Below, piece by piece: positions 12,101 to 27,100 of a stretch of 64,000 nt of DNA (positions within the stretch are counted from its first letter, which is position 1; each line of letters opens with the position of its first letter). The notes under the pieces were generated by a model, which saw nothing but the letters and a program-made list of their open reading frames with translations, searched no databases and was not told where the DNA came from. This stretch comes from Phytoseiulus persimilis (Eukaryota; Arthropoda; Arachnida; Mesostigmata; Phytoseiidae): assembly GCA_037576195.1 (NCBI GenBank), contig CM075101.1, forward strand, positions 41,292,001 to 41,356,000, read 5' to 3'. The position numbers and the translations under genes are program-made.

Positions 12101-15100
12101 ACGCCTGTGACTCAGATATGCGCATATTACAGCTTCCGTACGGGTTGTCAGAACTTCGGTCGCCTCGTGAATCAGCGCGCGAGTTATAAAGGGAGAGCGA
12201 ACGGATATGCGCCATTCCGGCACGTCAGATTCGAGCAAGTCAGGATCGCTTACTCGGAGCTCAGTGTGCAGATCGGTGAACAGAGACCCCTATATGATTT
12301 CGCCGACTCATCGATATCGGTCGGGGCCTACTGCACATAGAATATGTTCTCCTGGCGGCCCGATTTCTCACCGTCCTGAATGCATTCAAGGCGGGGACAG
12401 GATGTGCTCATGTGTCAGAAATTTCGCGGATTGCTCAGTGAGTTCCCCAGGAGCTCAGTAGTTGAATCTTTCATAACTGCTCTATTCAGGGTCCTGAATA
12501 AACGTCCCCACTTGGTGCTCGTTGAATATTCCGATGGGAATTCCACTCGAACGTTTAGAGAGAGGAGTAGTAGGATAGAGAACAGGGCTGGCAATCGAAC
12601 TTCATCAAAAAGAGAAAATGCGAGGTCATGAACTGATGGTATTGACGGAGATTTCGAGACGGTCCCGAGCGAGCTCTCGCTGACGTCGGAGACTGGGGCT
12701 CTGCAAGAATTTCGGGCTCCGAGGACAGCCAACTCACAAAAACAACGAGGATACACGAGAAGTTCTGAAGCGTAAGGTCACCGACGACCAAGACATCCCG
12801 TCAACTCTCAGGATGTTACAAAGAGAACGCTTTTGGGGCATGAAATTGTCGCAGTGTGGTAACACTCGGCTCGGTGAATGGATGGAGCGGGGAACAGTTG
12901 CATCAGTTCGAGGAAATTGCCCGAAACTTTCGCTGAAGTAATTTCCTTTCTGTTCTCCGCGGCATCTGGAAGGTGATTCAGATTGTTTGCCACAGCCATC
13001 GCTTGCGAAGCGAAGGTCGGACTCGAGAGATTCGTGTACCCTCACATCTACCTGATCTTCACTCCCCCCTACTATCAATTTGGCGGATCGTGTTCTCTGT
13101 TCTCATTGGCCACTCTCTGGGATTTACCTCCGTCCAGCATCAGCCGTTCCATGAAACCTTCGAGGGGTTCTTCGCCGAAAGACCCGCGTTCCCGAATATC
13201 GTTCATTCTATGAGCGGTAGAGAGGTGACCGAAATGAAATAGGCAGTCAGATATCGCGCCATTCGCTCGTATCCATCGCCCAACGATTGTAATGCTGCTC
13301 GAAACCCTACCGAGAGTTCACGCAGCTTGCTGAACGTCTGTTTACTTGATATTTGGGTGATTCGATGTCGGAGCTATTTCGCAAAGACCCATAATAGACG
13401 ACTCTGAAACGACCCGTCACAAGCACCAGTAGCCGGAGCAATGATCAACAATATTTGCCTCACTGATGGTCCGTGTGGCGTCGAGTCTTTCGTTCCTGCT
13501 AATTGAGGCACTGCGGTTTGATGTGAGTGTGGAGGCCAATGACACAACGGCTCTTCCTGCGTCCTCCTGCAGGAATTTGAGCCGGGAAACAACGCCGACC
13601 CGGCTCGTCATGTCAGCGATGAAGATGCAGAGATCCCCGGCGTCACACTCGATAGAAGCATCGTTTCAGCTCGTCCACGTTATTGGGCCTTCTACATCGG
13701 AAAACTAGAGAGAGAGCGTGACAAGCCCTTCGAGCGTACCGGCCGCGTCGTATGTGTGAGGATCCGAGCTCCGTGCGGTCGAAATTCGGTGAAATTCGTG
13801 GACCCATTCTACTGAACCTCTGATCTGGACAATCGCCGCTGGAATGCCTATGAGGCGACTCAAATGCTCACAGAAAACTCTTTCGGATCCCAGGGCTAAC
13901 GGTGCAGCATAAGAAAGTGCGTGACAAAACCCATAGATCCATTTTGATCGTTCTTCACTTTTTATTTGCTCCCATTCAATGCGAACAGAGCGCCGTGGCA
14001 AGCGGACCACAGTCTTTTGACAGGATGAGAAAAACGTTTGAAGTTTCTATTTGCGGGGTGTTGTTGTTGCTGGTGCGTTCACCTGCGTACCCGAGCGAGT
14101 CAGCGGTGAGTGAACGTGTAACCTGGAGTCAAGGTTTCTTACTTCAGCCCCTCAGTCCACGACGACTTCAGTCGAACATCATTGTCCAGTATCCCAACAA
14201 TGGATTCGCTCAGCTGTGCCGAGAAGAGGGCCCAGCAGAAGGTTCGGGGATCCGAAAGTTTTTCAATTTGATCCCAGCCTTCGGAAAAGGAACTCAGAAG
14301 ACCTTCCCGCCGTTAGCCACGAGGTCTCCGAGGATCGTCAGACAAATGCAGTATATCGACCGTTGTGACTGCTCCCTGCGCGCAGTTTCGAACTCTCCCT
14401 CACGGGCCTGCTCGTGAATCGCTCAGTTGGCCGGTCGGTCTGCCTGCCTGCTCGCCCATTCGACCGACCGTCTGACTGTTCAGGCCGTCCACCCCCGCGA
14501 TCGATACGTTGCCTCCCTCACCCCCGCGCCCACACCCTCGACCGGCCCCAGTAAGGGCTAGCCTCCACTTCCTGGATCGGATCGACGTCGACTGTCACCT
14601 GTTCAAGAACAGGGTATTCACCGATTGACTCATGTTGGTCGTTGTTCGCACAACAATAGAAAGAGGAAGACAGTAATCAATTCTGTATTACCACGATTCT
14701 TCATGAAGAACGTCTCGCGAGCGTCATCAGACTAAAGACTCGACTCAATCGAGGAGCTTCCCACGATGGCGTTCTAGAACTTTGCATATGGGTCCACATG
14801 CTCTTTCAAATCTGGGCCCGACCTTCCTCGTCGATTCGTTTCAATTGGCTCAGGAATCGTTGCCTATGTCGGAATCGAGGTAGGCGAGATAGTCGGCTTC
14901 CGCGATTTTCGGATGCCTCACCCGTAGCTCTTTAGCGATTGAATCTAACGTGAGCTTGGTCTGACAGCTTCGGAGCGCTGTCGCGATCTGTCCGCCTGAG
15001 TTTCCCTCTGAAATCAAACTACGGAAATAACACCGAACAATGAAAGTCCCTGCGCAGCATCGGCAGCAGCCATCGACGGATCCACATACCCGTGAGATTC

Positions 15101-18100
15101 GCCAAAATCAGCAGCTCCGCTCCGCTGAGAGGAGACGGAAGCGGTAGATGCGATTGGAAAATCCGAAGTCTTTCTGACGCGCTGGGGAGCTCGAAGTAGA
15201 TCTTGAGGTTCAGCTCACGAACTAATGATTTGGGCAGATTCCAGGGCTGCTGACAAGCCGCGAGAAAGTTCACGCTTTGTACGTTCTCATAGTTCTGAGA
15301 ACGTAACCACTCCAGACGTCCGGCGAGATCCTGTTCAAGGCCCGTAAGGTATGAAAGCGACGAAGCGGACTTTCCTCAGGTTTTCTACCGGCTGATCGCG
15401 AACCATGCAAGAGCTTCTTATTTCCGCGCACCGATTTACAAGCTTTCCGAGAGAAAAATTCTCGAAGAAACACTCGGTCCCAAAAGCAGTTGAATATCCA
15501 TCGATTGCGAACGCTTTCGATTTCGGGAAATGTATTCGAAGAAGACCCGAGCTCCCTAGCTTTCTCAAGCGGACTGCAACTTGACGTCAATGAGGAGCGA
15601 TACGAATGCGAGCATATAAAACTTCCGCCCGTGTTCCCTTAGCCACGATATTCAAATCTCGACAAATTCTCACATTGACGGCGCGGTCTGCGGAACAGAG
15701 CTTGTCGATGTTATCCAAAATGATTATTGCAGGGCTGTGGCAGGCAGCGGAGAAGAACACAAGCTCGGTCAGGTTGTCTTGACAACGCCGCAGCTCTTCC
15801 ACATCAAGCCAAAAACACCGCCACGGCTGGGGGCAGTTTTCGTACAGGATCTGTCAAAACTTCTTTTGTTCAGCTTCCGGAATCCATTCCCCATCCATAG
15901 AAGCAATGATCCGCGGCCATGCGGCCACAGCCTTTCACATCCACAAGACAAAGAGATAGTCGTGAATGAATTCGTACTCGTAGTGCACAAGTTTTCCCGA
16001 CGCCGGGGGGTCCATAGAAGAGGCAGGATCTCCACAGGGCCGCCACGTTTCCCTCCGAGGGAGAAAGACCGGCCATAACACTCATGACGTTTTTCGCTAT
16101 TTCGTGGCCTGAAACATCAGTCCCAAATCTGGGAGAGTTTGGATGCAATTCAACGGAATATCGATTCAGCCAGTCAGTGTTTGAAATGGAGATGACAAAA
16201 GACCGGATGTAGGAACATGTTATGGATTCACTCGGGTTCCAATGGATCGTCTACGAAGCGGAATAATGCCTGCTGAAAATGCGTCAAACCTGTCAAGACA
16301 CTGGGTAAGGTCTTGACGTTCCTGTGCCAAACTTCAACATTCGAGAAACTCTTCAAAGTACACAAGGTTCCGTGATTGGACGGTACTCTGTCAAGACTTC
16401 GGTCGATCTCCGACAACTTGCCCCTACAAATGAATGAACAATCCAATCGATCGACCGTTCAACTCAGGAGCTCCTTCGACTCGCGCAACGTCGTGACCAA
16501 ACACCTAATGCTCGAGAGGGCGCTCAGTATCGGGGCGGGGCCGCGAGCTCATCCAACTTAGCAAATAGAGAGATCAAACCTTCGCATCTTGACACTGATC
16601 ATGATTCTCTGATTGATCTGTTCAAGTTTCATGAACTTAGTAGTCAGGGCCTTCTCCAGAGCGCTGAGTTTGAAGAGCTTGGCCGATGCCGAAACCGAGT
16701 CGAAGTCGTCCAATAGGCGCTGCATCTTCGTATGGAAAGCCATTGCGGCAAGTGGTCCAATCTGCACGATCCTTTCGGAAGGCAGAGCAGCTTTCGCCGG
16801 AAATGGTTCTAAATCTTGCCGTCGAGCTCGTTGATCGTCTGCTTTGCGCGTGAAACTTCTCAAAAACCCTCCCGAACGCTCGACAGACCCGGACACACTT
16901 CACACTGTCAAGTGAAACAACGGCCAACCATCAGCATCATTGCTCTTGGCGTTTTCCCGCCATCGCAATTGCTGCTTCTTTGGCTTAGTTGGGGATTGCC
17001 GCCGCTTCGTCGTCGCGGGAATATCAGTGTGGATCAGGACGATGCCCGCAAAAACACACCAGTTGATATATTCTATTTCCTCCAGAGCATTTCACATTCC
17101 GTTACAGTTGAAATATCCCGCACGGCCACTTGACGACCGTCAGCGGAAGACAAGCGGACGTGAAGACCGGACGGTCGTGTTATTGTTGTTGGAAACTTCT
17201 GCGCAACCGCCGACCGACAGCTCACCCCGGCTCGGAAGAGAAACAGCGTAACCACACTTGGAGCCGATCACCGCTTGCTCGACCAAGAGATCGACTGGCT
17301 ATTTGCGTTCAGTTCTGTATTCCTTCCGGATCTTTGTGCTCCATATCGCGGAGCGAGGTTATCGAGGACGGGGCGGCAGCCAACTCCTCGGAAATCCACG
17401 ATCGGGTCCATGTTCCTTCTTCTGCGTTCAAGACGTTGGATAGTAATCATAAACTTGAGCTCCTCTTGAGGTTTGTGGCGCAAGAGCCGTTAGATCTCGT
17501 TCCCGAATCAAAGCTATTTTGCCCTTCAAGCGAGAAGTTTATAGTGTTGTTTCTCTTTGAATTTTGGAGCGAAACATCAAAATAGTCGGGAGAAAAACGA
17601 GAAGAGCTCTCATATTCCATCTCCCTCCCCCTCTCTTTCTCTCTCGTATCCGCGTTGTGCGCTTGTTTTCGTTGCTTTGCCAACTTTGTTACGTTTGCTC
17701 ACGTTTGGCTCGAGGCTCACGTTTTCATATCCCGTGAGTGTTTATCATCTTCTACATCCCATGAAGCTTGCGAAAAAAAAAACGACAGCAACGTCAAACG
17801 AATGCACGTGTCATTTGCTCCCTTGGATAATGCGAATTTCGCAGCTCCCCCCTTGCAGAAGCGACATCTCCGCTGTGAGACAGGTTTCGATACGGCATAT
17901 TCGTCTGCCTGGCGGCTCGGGCTCAGCTTGCCTTTCGCGCGGCAATTCATCCTGGTTCGCTCATGAGTTCGCAGCGTCGCTGGCTGCGTCCGGTGTCTCG
18001 TTAGCGAGGATCGGCCCGTATGATCAAGAAGAGGGAACGTTGCATTCGTCTGCGTTATTGTTCTGTCGCACGACGAGCTGGAGCACGGTTTTCGCCGATT

Positions 18101-21100
18101 AAATACACATTACTTACAACGGTCGGTGCTAACTTGCATCAGATAATTTGTTCATCAGGAATGGCTTCCTCAATTCCCGAAATTAGGAAAGTCTCGACGG
18201 AGCCGACGTAAATATGATTTGAAAATAGCGACGACGATGTTCCGTCCCTCCTATTTCAGCATTAACGCAGTGAATAACGCTCTCGCGCCACGGCCACGGA
18301 GAAGGCAGGCAGCCGAGTCGAGACATCGAGTATGAGTTCCCACCTCCGAAATCAATAGCAATAAACACAGAGTTTCGATCTCTCCGGAGATGCTCACCCC
18401 CTAGGCATTCACCCAAGACTACGGGCGGAACACATTCGTCCTTGTGAGTGTAACTTTGCTCATTCGTGAGATTGCTTATCAACGAAAGTAGCTCGCACGC
18501 GGGACTTCAACGCATGAATTGTTGACTGCCTCCGGTGCCGCAGAAATCGTGGCGGGATAAGGCTACAACTACCCCAAGCGAATCAGGGAGGGCTGTTATA
18601 AAACGACTCTCACATTGGTTTCATGAAGAATCCTTGGAAACTTATGTCACAGCACCGGCAGAAATTCGAACTAGAAGAAGTGGAAATACTTTCCCGCTCG
18701 AAATCATAATCCCTGGATCGGTCACTCGATGCGATCCCTATCGATCGGCGGCCAACGAGCTTATTCCGTGATGCGGACCAGAGGCAGGGGTAAATCTGAA
18801 GGAGCTCGGAACCGGTGAACTCAGAAGTCTCTCCGAGAATTCCAAATCTGCGAACGGCAGGCTTTCGATATCTGCCGGAACCATCTGTTCCTCGGAATTC
18901 AGGGGACACGGAGCCGCTAGAACACTCCATGTGGAACTTCCCGATTCTCTTTCATCGGATTTCAAAATTTTTTGCTGGCGTGCTCGTATCCGAGATCTCT
19001 GCTAGCTTTTTGGAGCAATCAGACCGAATACAAGCTTTCGCTTGCTGTTAGATTTCGTGGCAATCTGTCGAGCGCGCTCGGACATAAAAAAGAAATCCAT
19101 GAAAGACGTTAGACGTCACCGAACGGTTCTGAAAGCTTTCAAGTTTTTCGATGGCCGACCGTCAACAATGGACCAGTGGGAACTTTTGTTACATGCAACG
19201 TTGTGTCAACCGTTACGCTGACTCCGGAAGGACTTCTCCCATGGTACGGCGTCGACAAAATTTTTAAGCGAGGTGTTCTCCAGAAATGGATTGATCGAGG
19301 ATTTCGCCGGAAGTTGGTACGAATTGCCATAAACTTGAGGTAATTCGTCCAGGACTGTTTCGCATCAATCGGCATTCCCGGCATGGCCCGAAAACACGGA
19401 CCAACGGCTTTGAACAACGGTCGACCTCAGCAATCGAGGGCAGCAACTGTGATCCGAAATCAGCTCATCGAACAGCAATCACGACGAGCTGAAGGTTGAC
19501 GCGAGGGAGTGTCCAACTGATTCGGATGAACGGAGCGTTTTGCCGAATATTCTGACGAGATCTGGAAGTTGTGGTTTACCCCGCACCTCCAGAAAACGAG
19601 TTGGGATCTTCCAGATTCATTAGAACTGCATTACTCTCGGACCTCTCTGTTTTCATGTTTCCGGACTAGACGCTGGCATATATATGTCTGAGTTGCTGGG
19701 ACGGCAGCGAGCCAAACACGAGGAGAAAAGTCATGTTTTTTTTACATCGATAACAACTACGATGACTCTACTAAAGGAGCTTTCTGTCGATCGTTGACGC
19801 CAGAATGAGTTCGCCAGCTTTTTTCAGCGCGGAGGTTGCAGCCTCGTGAGATCACCAACCGATTCTTTCGTGTGGTCGAATTGCAACACTAGTTCGGAAG
19901 CAAGGGTTTCTCGTGATGGGATACATACAATACGAGATTCTCGATCCGGAGCACGTGGAGACGATTCGTGAAGAACTCGGCGACGTGTTCCAATCCTGCA
20001 AGTCCATGAGCCCTGACTTCATCTGTAGGTCGGGATTTTGGAGCTTTGCGATCAGGGAAGGTGACACACAGAAGAGTAATCGGCCATCGTTAAACTTGGA
20101 TTGGAGAGAACTCACCGACGTACTAACCAAACGAGCATCGCTCAGTAGCTGTAACGAAGATTTTCTGCCAACAAAAAATAACCTTGCTCGCTGTTTTCCT
20201 TGCCGCTTCTTTTCTCGCGTCGGTTTAATTGCTCGTCGTTTCCGCTTATCCTCTTCGTCCAGAACGATTCGACCGATAACCCACACCACAAAAACGGGAG
20301 CCAGGACGTCTTCCTCGTCCCTCTGAGCATAGTGGGTTCTGACTGTCGTTTGACTCTTCGTTTCATGTGTCAATCGGGTGAGAGCCCGTGTTGATTCCGA
20401 CTTCATCTTTGTTTCTTACTTATCACAGAATAACGGCAGCTGACCCGGTCGCTGCAGGTCACGATCAACGCCGTTTCCAGAACTTCCGGTAATATTCTCC
20501 TTCGCAAGAACTGAAGATATCCATCACCACTCCCCGGAGGGAGACAACGCACGTCCAACCGATTTCACGCATAAATTTCACCTTCGGTCTCCACTTTCGT
20601 TTTTCGAAAAGCTAGCCATCCACGCGTCAACCATCACGACCTACACAGCAATGAGGGGATCCTCCAAAACCGATTTCTCGACATTCGTTTCACAAAGCTG
20701 ACAGGTGACGACGAGTGCGGTTCACCCTTCTTGCTCGTCTGCGGTCATCTCGGAAATCGCAAGAAAAAGCGCCAGAATTACTGAGAGAATCATTGGTTCT
20801 GGGTTCGTGAAACAGCCAAGCATCGTGAATCGATTTGCGGGAAATCGCTTTCGCAGATCACGGCGATCCCTCCTCATTTTAACCGAAAAACCCGTGAGTG
20901 TCGGGGATTCACTGAGTCGATGCCTGCGTTGCATAATCCTGCGCAATCCACCGCGATCGGAAGACCTCGAGAACTGCTGGTGGATGGTTCATGTGTTTGA
21001 ATCACTTCTATCCTTCCTGTTTCTGTTCTGCTCAGGCGGACGACTGGATACGACAGTCTGGATTTACTGCGAGTGGCCGTCTTGCCTCGCTGAACACAGC

Positions 21101-24100
21101 TGTCAGGTTCACCATCGTTCCCACGAGCGTGCACCATGCCCGGTCCACAATGCACCACCGCGAAATTTGGTCCTCCGGTCGTCCGAGCAGCGAGGCACCC
21201 CTCACTTAAAAATGCCGTTGTCTCCAAAAACACACGTGCTTCTAACTCGCGATGGCTCCACTACCGTCGTTGTTGACGCCGCTGCCTACCGTAAAAAGTG
21301 GAGTCTCGATGACGACGATCGCAACAGCGAAACAGCTTCGGCCATCCTCAAGTTCCACCAATTCAGCCCAGCAGCTGCATCCTCTTGCTGCCCGGCGAAA
21401 TCGATTCCGAATTTGTCCAGCAGTGAAACCGGGCAAACTGTTCGGCTGCTGAAGCTGACTCCGAGATTGGATTACAGTGAGATTTGCGCTGATCTCCCTC
21501 CCGATTGGTTTCTCATGCGCCTCTAAAGCCTTCGTCCCCTCGGACGCGCATTGGCAGTTGGATTTACCGGCGGCTGGGTTGCTCGACATTCCCGCCCGCT
21601 TACGACAGAGGCATCAGAAATCCGAACGTTCGGCTTTCGTTGGTTGACCCAGAAACGGTTTCGATAACCGCCAAAGGGTCAGAGGGCATCAGGAAGAAGA
21701 CTGTGGGACACCCCGCCTTCGATATCGACAGCAACTTCGCCAGCCACAACAACAGTTCGACAGCCGATCGCGATGGTCGCAGCAGCGGATCTCGAGAGCG
21801 AAGGTAGGCCAAACAACGAATCAACGTATAAACAACAGCAGAGCGAAACAGACATAACTGAGCACGATCGTTCCGGAGCACAAGAAGCATCCAGGCTGCT
21901 CAGATTACGCCGAGCCGAGAGATAACGAAAACTTCCAATCAATGAGCACAACACCGAAGATAGGAATTGCGAATCCAGGAAATTAGCGGATTCCATTAAG
22001 AATGCGCCTTCCAACAAGGATGGCGCAGCGTCACGTACTCGCTGTTGGGTGAGTCGCTGTTGATGAATTCATGCGACGTGCGAGCCGCATACACTGCGGC
22101 GACAGAATCGATGGATCGTTGTGCACGGTCAGGATGAGCCAATCTCTACGGACGATGACAAGGCGTCATCCTGGACGAACGACACTTCCACACTCCCGGG
22201 TAGTATCAATCCCCGGGATCGTTCAGCTCTTTCCGTACCTGGAACACCGATCGTCCGATTTCATCTGCACCGAACGAAGCCGCGACGAAGCGCTTCGAGG
22301 TCCGCGATGTTGTTGAAATCCCCATAACTGAATTCCTCGCATGGATCCGAAACTCTGATCAGAACAAGATGTCCAAATTCAAATCCGTGCAGGGCTGATG
22401 GCAGCTTTTCTGTCATCATACAGTTCCGACCCGAGCTGTTGAGGTGTCTCGCGTACCGGGAAACGATGCACTCGAACGGGATGCAACGACTTCCCTCCCC
22501 CGTGAGCAGAACTACAGCCGACTTCAGACAACATCGTTTTATTGTTCATGAAGCAGCCGTTTCGTAATCTGGAAGTTGCTATCATGAGAAGGAACCAGCA
22601 CGATTCATTAGCTGAATCACCCACAGACTATTTCGCTGTTTTTCACAACCGTCAGAAGCCGAGAAGAGCCTCTGAACGTTTGCGCGGCCGGCTAACTGTG
22701 GCCTTTTAGCGAGAGAGGGGGAGGGGGCGGTGGGCCAAAAACCCCGCGGGAAGCTCAAAACTCGAGCCTCGGGAAACTCTCGTTCAGGTAGACCAGATAC
22801 TTGACCCTGTCAAAGAGCGATTGCTCGATTCTCGGATAGGTATCAATCTTCCGTTAACGGATTGACCTGGTTGATCGATGATTGAATAAAAGTAAGCTTC
22901 AAAGACCTACTTCTACTTTATTGATCACTGTGTTCGGTCGTGCCGCGTGCCGCGCACGGAAAACGTTCATAATCAGTTTAAGATTGAACTAGCAATCCCC
23001 GATCCCAGCACACCATAAAAGAAGAGAATTAGGATATCGATCCTCGGTGATTCACGACTCAGTTGGAGCGAGATCAGCTGGGCATCTCGTTCGCCACTTC
23101 CTCCGATCGTTCTCTCTCTGTCGAAGCGAAGAAGCAACGAATATGGAGACAACGTAGATGGGAATGATGCGACGATTTCCGAAAAGGATCGTCTTCGTGT
23201 AGGTGTTGTCGGTTATTCTGGGAACCGACTCTGATGCGCGGCACTTCTGCATTATCTCCTGGTGACTCAAGGTCGGCCTCTCAGTCTCGAGTCGGACCCG
23301 CGAAATTCCCGACGGAGCGAATACAACAAGTCTAGTTTCGGGTTTGACTTTCAAGCACGAACCAGAAGGGAGGAAGAATTCGCTTTCTGACTTGTCCGGT
23401 GGTATCCACTCCTTAGATTTTCAAGTACAGTGACAATGGGGACCAGTCCGGATTCTTGCTCTATGGGCGGTTGATCCGTGGCGAAGGAAATCATCGACCG
23501 CTCGAGAGTAGAGAAAGAACGATGATGGTGACCGCAAGAGAAGGAGCTGTGCACTCGAGCGTTCAGCGTCACCCTGTTGTCCGAAAAGTCAATCACTGTT
23601 CGATTTTCGGAAGCGGGGCGCTCCGCTGTCGATTCCTCCTTCCATATTTGGTGAAAAGAAGCGAATCTCGTCACAGCCGTCGCAAAAGCCTGATAGACGA
23701 ATCGTCGAAACGAACGACGAACAGACAAACACTAATTTCACTACTCGCATGCGCTGAGACATAGGACCGGTGCGAATCGAGCTGGGCAGACAATTTCCAA
23801 GGAGGAGAACTCCTAGAAGGAGAAACTGTCCTTCACGAGGTAGACTCCGATTCCGCCTGTTCCTCGGGAACAGTTCTGGCTTTGTGAGACGAGTTTGTTG
23901 ACCCCAAAAATCAAGACCCAAGCCGGGTGATGCTACCTAGATGGTCCACTAGTGAGCCAGGCCACCCCAAGGAAGAACTTTTTTTGCTCACCAAACTTAA
24001 TGAATTCATGCGAGAGAGAATCACGCGAGTGGACAATTTTCTCCGTCGGTGCCTCGAAAAGTTCGGTGTAGCGTCCAAAAAATAACGAGTCCGAAAATTC

Positions 24101-27100
24101 CCGCGTCGTAGCGTAATGAGTGCACCGGAACCCTCGGCTTGCCCGGGATGCAACCTTTCAGGGCCCTGACGGATCTTCGGAGCGGAGTCCGCATTCCGTT
24201 ACTTGCGCTGTAGGTTCGGAAAGAAGCCTCCCATCTGACCGAAGCTGTTCGCTTGTTAAGGAAAAGAGAACAGGCTGCTCTGGAGTGAGTCCCTGAACGT
24301 TTGACGAGACTTTTTATCCGGGCGTCTTAACGACGTCCGAAACAAGCCGAGAAACTGCGGAAACGGCCCCCATACTGATGCTTGCAGCCAGCTTCCCATA
24401 TTACGCTGTCGCTCTCCAATAAAACGAGAGCTGAACGAGAAGCGGGCCGAAAGCTGGGCGTCGAGATCGCTGCCTTCGAATGGTTCGGCTTTACGGAAAC
24501 TTTGGAGAGCGTCGTAACTGCTAGTGATCCCTGTGTTGCTTCCGTGGAAGGACTTCATTTTCTGCCTTTTTTCTCCGATTCGCTCGAATTTTTGGGGAGC
24601 TCTGAATCTCGCGGCGCCCTCGTCTCAAGTCTGGCCCGTTGGCCCGCTAAACCACAAGGCCTGACTCTGAAGAGCCTGACCGATTCAACCAAGCCTAATT
24701 CCAGTTCGCTCACGACGAACGTCGGATTGCGTCCATTTCAGTCACACAGATTCCGAACGGATTTCAACTTTGGACTCGTCACTCGGCTCGACTGGCCCAA
24801 GACTGGTGCGTCGTTCATTCCAGAATCGCGGTTCAGCTGGTCCATTCAGAAACGCCTGACAACGACCTCGGCCTTGCGATCTGGGTCGCCCGCCCTTTGT
24901 TCCGAGCGAGGAGCTCACCAGGCAAGTCCATCGCATGAAATATGCCCCGCACACACATATGGTTCTTGTCCAGGCTCATCAACAAAGTGTCTTACTGTTA
25001 TGCGAAGCACTCGCGCAACGTTCCGATCAGAACAGCGAAAGCCGAACGATATTTTCGTCCAGTTTGGAACCGTGACAAAGACGCTTGAAACGTATATTCA
25101 GCGCACCTCTCCGAGGATTTCGAGAAAACATGCGGTTCGCGAGATGAGGACCTCATTTGTAGACGACCATCGAAGCTTCCGCTCGATTCTTTCAGCAAAT
25201 ACGTTAACGAAGCCCCAGAGTGACAAGACCGTGCAGGCTTCTGAGACGTGACTCTCGATGAATGGATACTTTTTTCCCTGCTCGGATCGATGATTTCGAG
25301 CAGCATCAAGCGGAAAAAGACAGCCATCGCTGTTCTCGAAGGCTCGCATCGATACGGCCTTGAGTTTTTCGAGAATGGAGTTACATCTCAAGTACCACGA
25401 TAAGTTGCTGCTTCTGTTGTGGGTGGATCACACGCTCGCCAATGCTATCGCGAGGCGTCGGGCCAGGGAACGCTTCGGAACGGCTTGCGCGACAGCAAGA
25501 AAGACTTTTTTAAGAAGAGAACCTTTCGCGTTTGCTGAATTGCACGTTGCGTCCATCAGGTCGCCGACCGGGGGAAAACCCTCTTCCCCGGACCGTCCCC
25601 AAAACGTTCGAGAAGCCGCGCTCGAGGAGGGAGCCGAAAAATAACCTTCGAGGGATGAAATGAAGTCGGCGATTGTTGTAGAATCATCGGTGCGCTTTCG
25701 AATACTGGACGGGTCCTCCTCGGACGCGGACCCGCACTCCGCAGCGGGTTGATGGCGCGGAGGCGTCCGAGCTGAGCTTGGTAAAATAGCGAAAACGAGT
25801 CGAGGGCGGAAGCGACCGCCTTCGTCGAGTCGATTTGGCGTTCAGGCTTTCGAACGCGAGTCATGAGCGTAGTGCTTTCCTCGCAGAAAAACTTCCTCGC
25901 GAGGAGCCGTGTTGGGCACGCGTGCGCGATGAATTCGTCTGAAAGTTAACCCGGACATCCCGCGTGCGATTTTCATATGAGATCCACCACGGAAATTATT
26001 GTTGCCACGGGACATCAATGAGCCGCGGCTCCGACACCTGCGGCCGCGTTAATGTGACGCGGGCATGAGTTTTCCCAGGCCACGAATGCGACGTCGGCGA
26101 CGATCACGACGGGACTACGCGTAGCTTCGACACTTACACTATGGCTAGCCATTCTTCCTATTGACAATAACGTGGCTCTGTGTTAGTAACTACCTGTTTG
26201 TACGCGCTTGCCGTGTGCCAATTCCCGATAAATGCGCGCAGACGAATCCACCCTTCTCTCTTCTCATTTCGCTTCCCGGGCTCGCTCATCCTGTTTTTTT
26301 TTTCTTTCACCTACAACGGAACCACGAACGTCATCTTCGACCGGCCGTCCCGCCGTGGGACCGAGCGAATGACTGGCGGGCAAGCAAGTTGGCTGTCTTC
26401 TGGACTTCCGCCCCGAATTTCGGCTCCGTACGAGCTGACCGACGGAGCGAACGCTTTGAATGCTTTTCCTTCTCTGTGATGGCTCTTCAATGATTGGGCA
26501 TTCTTCGAACTTTCTGTCTGATGGTTGGTGGAAATGGCCGCTCCGGATCCCATCGCCGCTCTCGAGCACGGTCTGAATCTAAGACCCCGAGGTGATTGGT
26601 ATGGACAGACTGGCCCCAACCGAGTCAGCGGCTGAGATTTTTACCGAGAGGGTTTCGGATCCAGAAAAGAATCGGTCCTCCATCTGGCCGTAATTGTCAG
26701 GAGAAGCTTCAGCGCAATCGCTCGCGGGGTCCATGGAAGATTCCCGTTTTGTTTGCGTTCGTTCAGGCTCAAATACTTTCGGATGAACGTTTCCGCTCAG
26801 AGGATAACGACATTTGGACATCTCACGTGACGTGAGCCAACCGTTGGAAGACCTTGCGTCAACATCGTGAACTTCTCGCCAGGGTCCACTTGACCACGGC
26901 TTTCCCGTCCGACCGTTTGTCGAGATGTATGACAGCTTACTCAAACGGCTGTGAATCTTGGAGACAGTTGACCAGGCTGGCAGTCAGTCGAATATCCGAT
27001 CATTGACTCAATCGGACGGTCATCAAGTCGGTCAGCACATCTGTCCATAGAAATGGACAGCCACTGAATCATGGAAAGCTTTTTCCAGAGCTTCTTGCAG

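Noticed and set aside
14850-16743. Identification as PEX1 (because its first AAA domain also has a degenerate Walker B)
   Set aside because: The PW-containing block before the IYFELP strand and the short C-terminus match the VPS4/katanin/fidgetin clade, and there is no second AAA domain.
17557-18102. 181-codon plus-strand frame
   Set aside because: Starts in a CT-rich stretch and shows no domain; more likely leader or promoter sequence.
20705-21526. 273-codon plus-strand frame
   Set aside because: No domain, competing long frames on the other strand, no splice partners; kept only as intron content.
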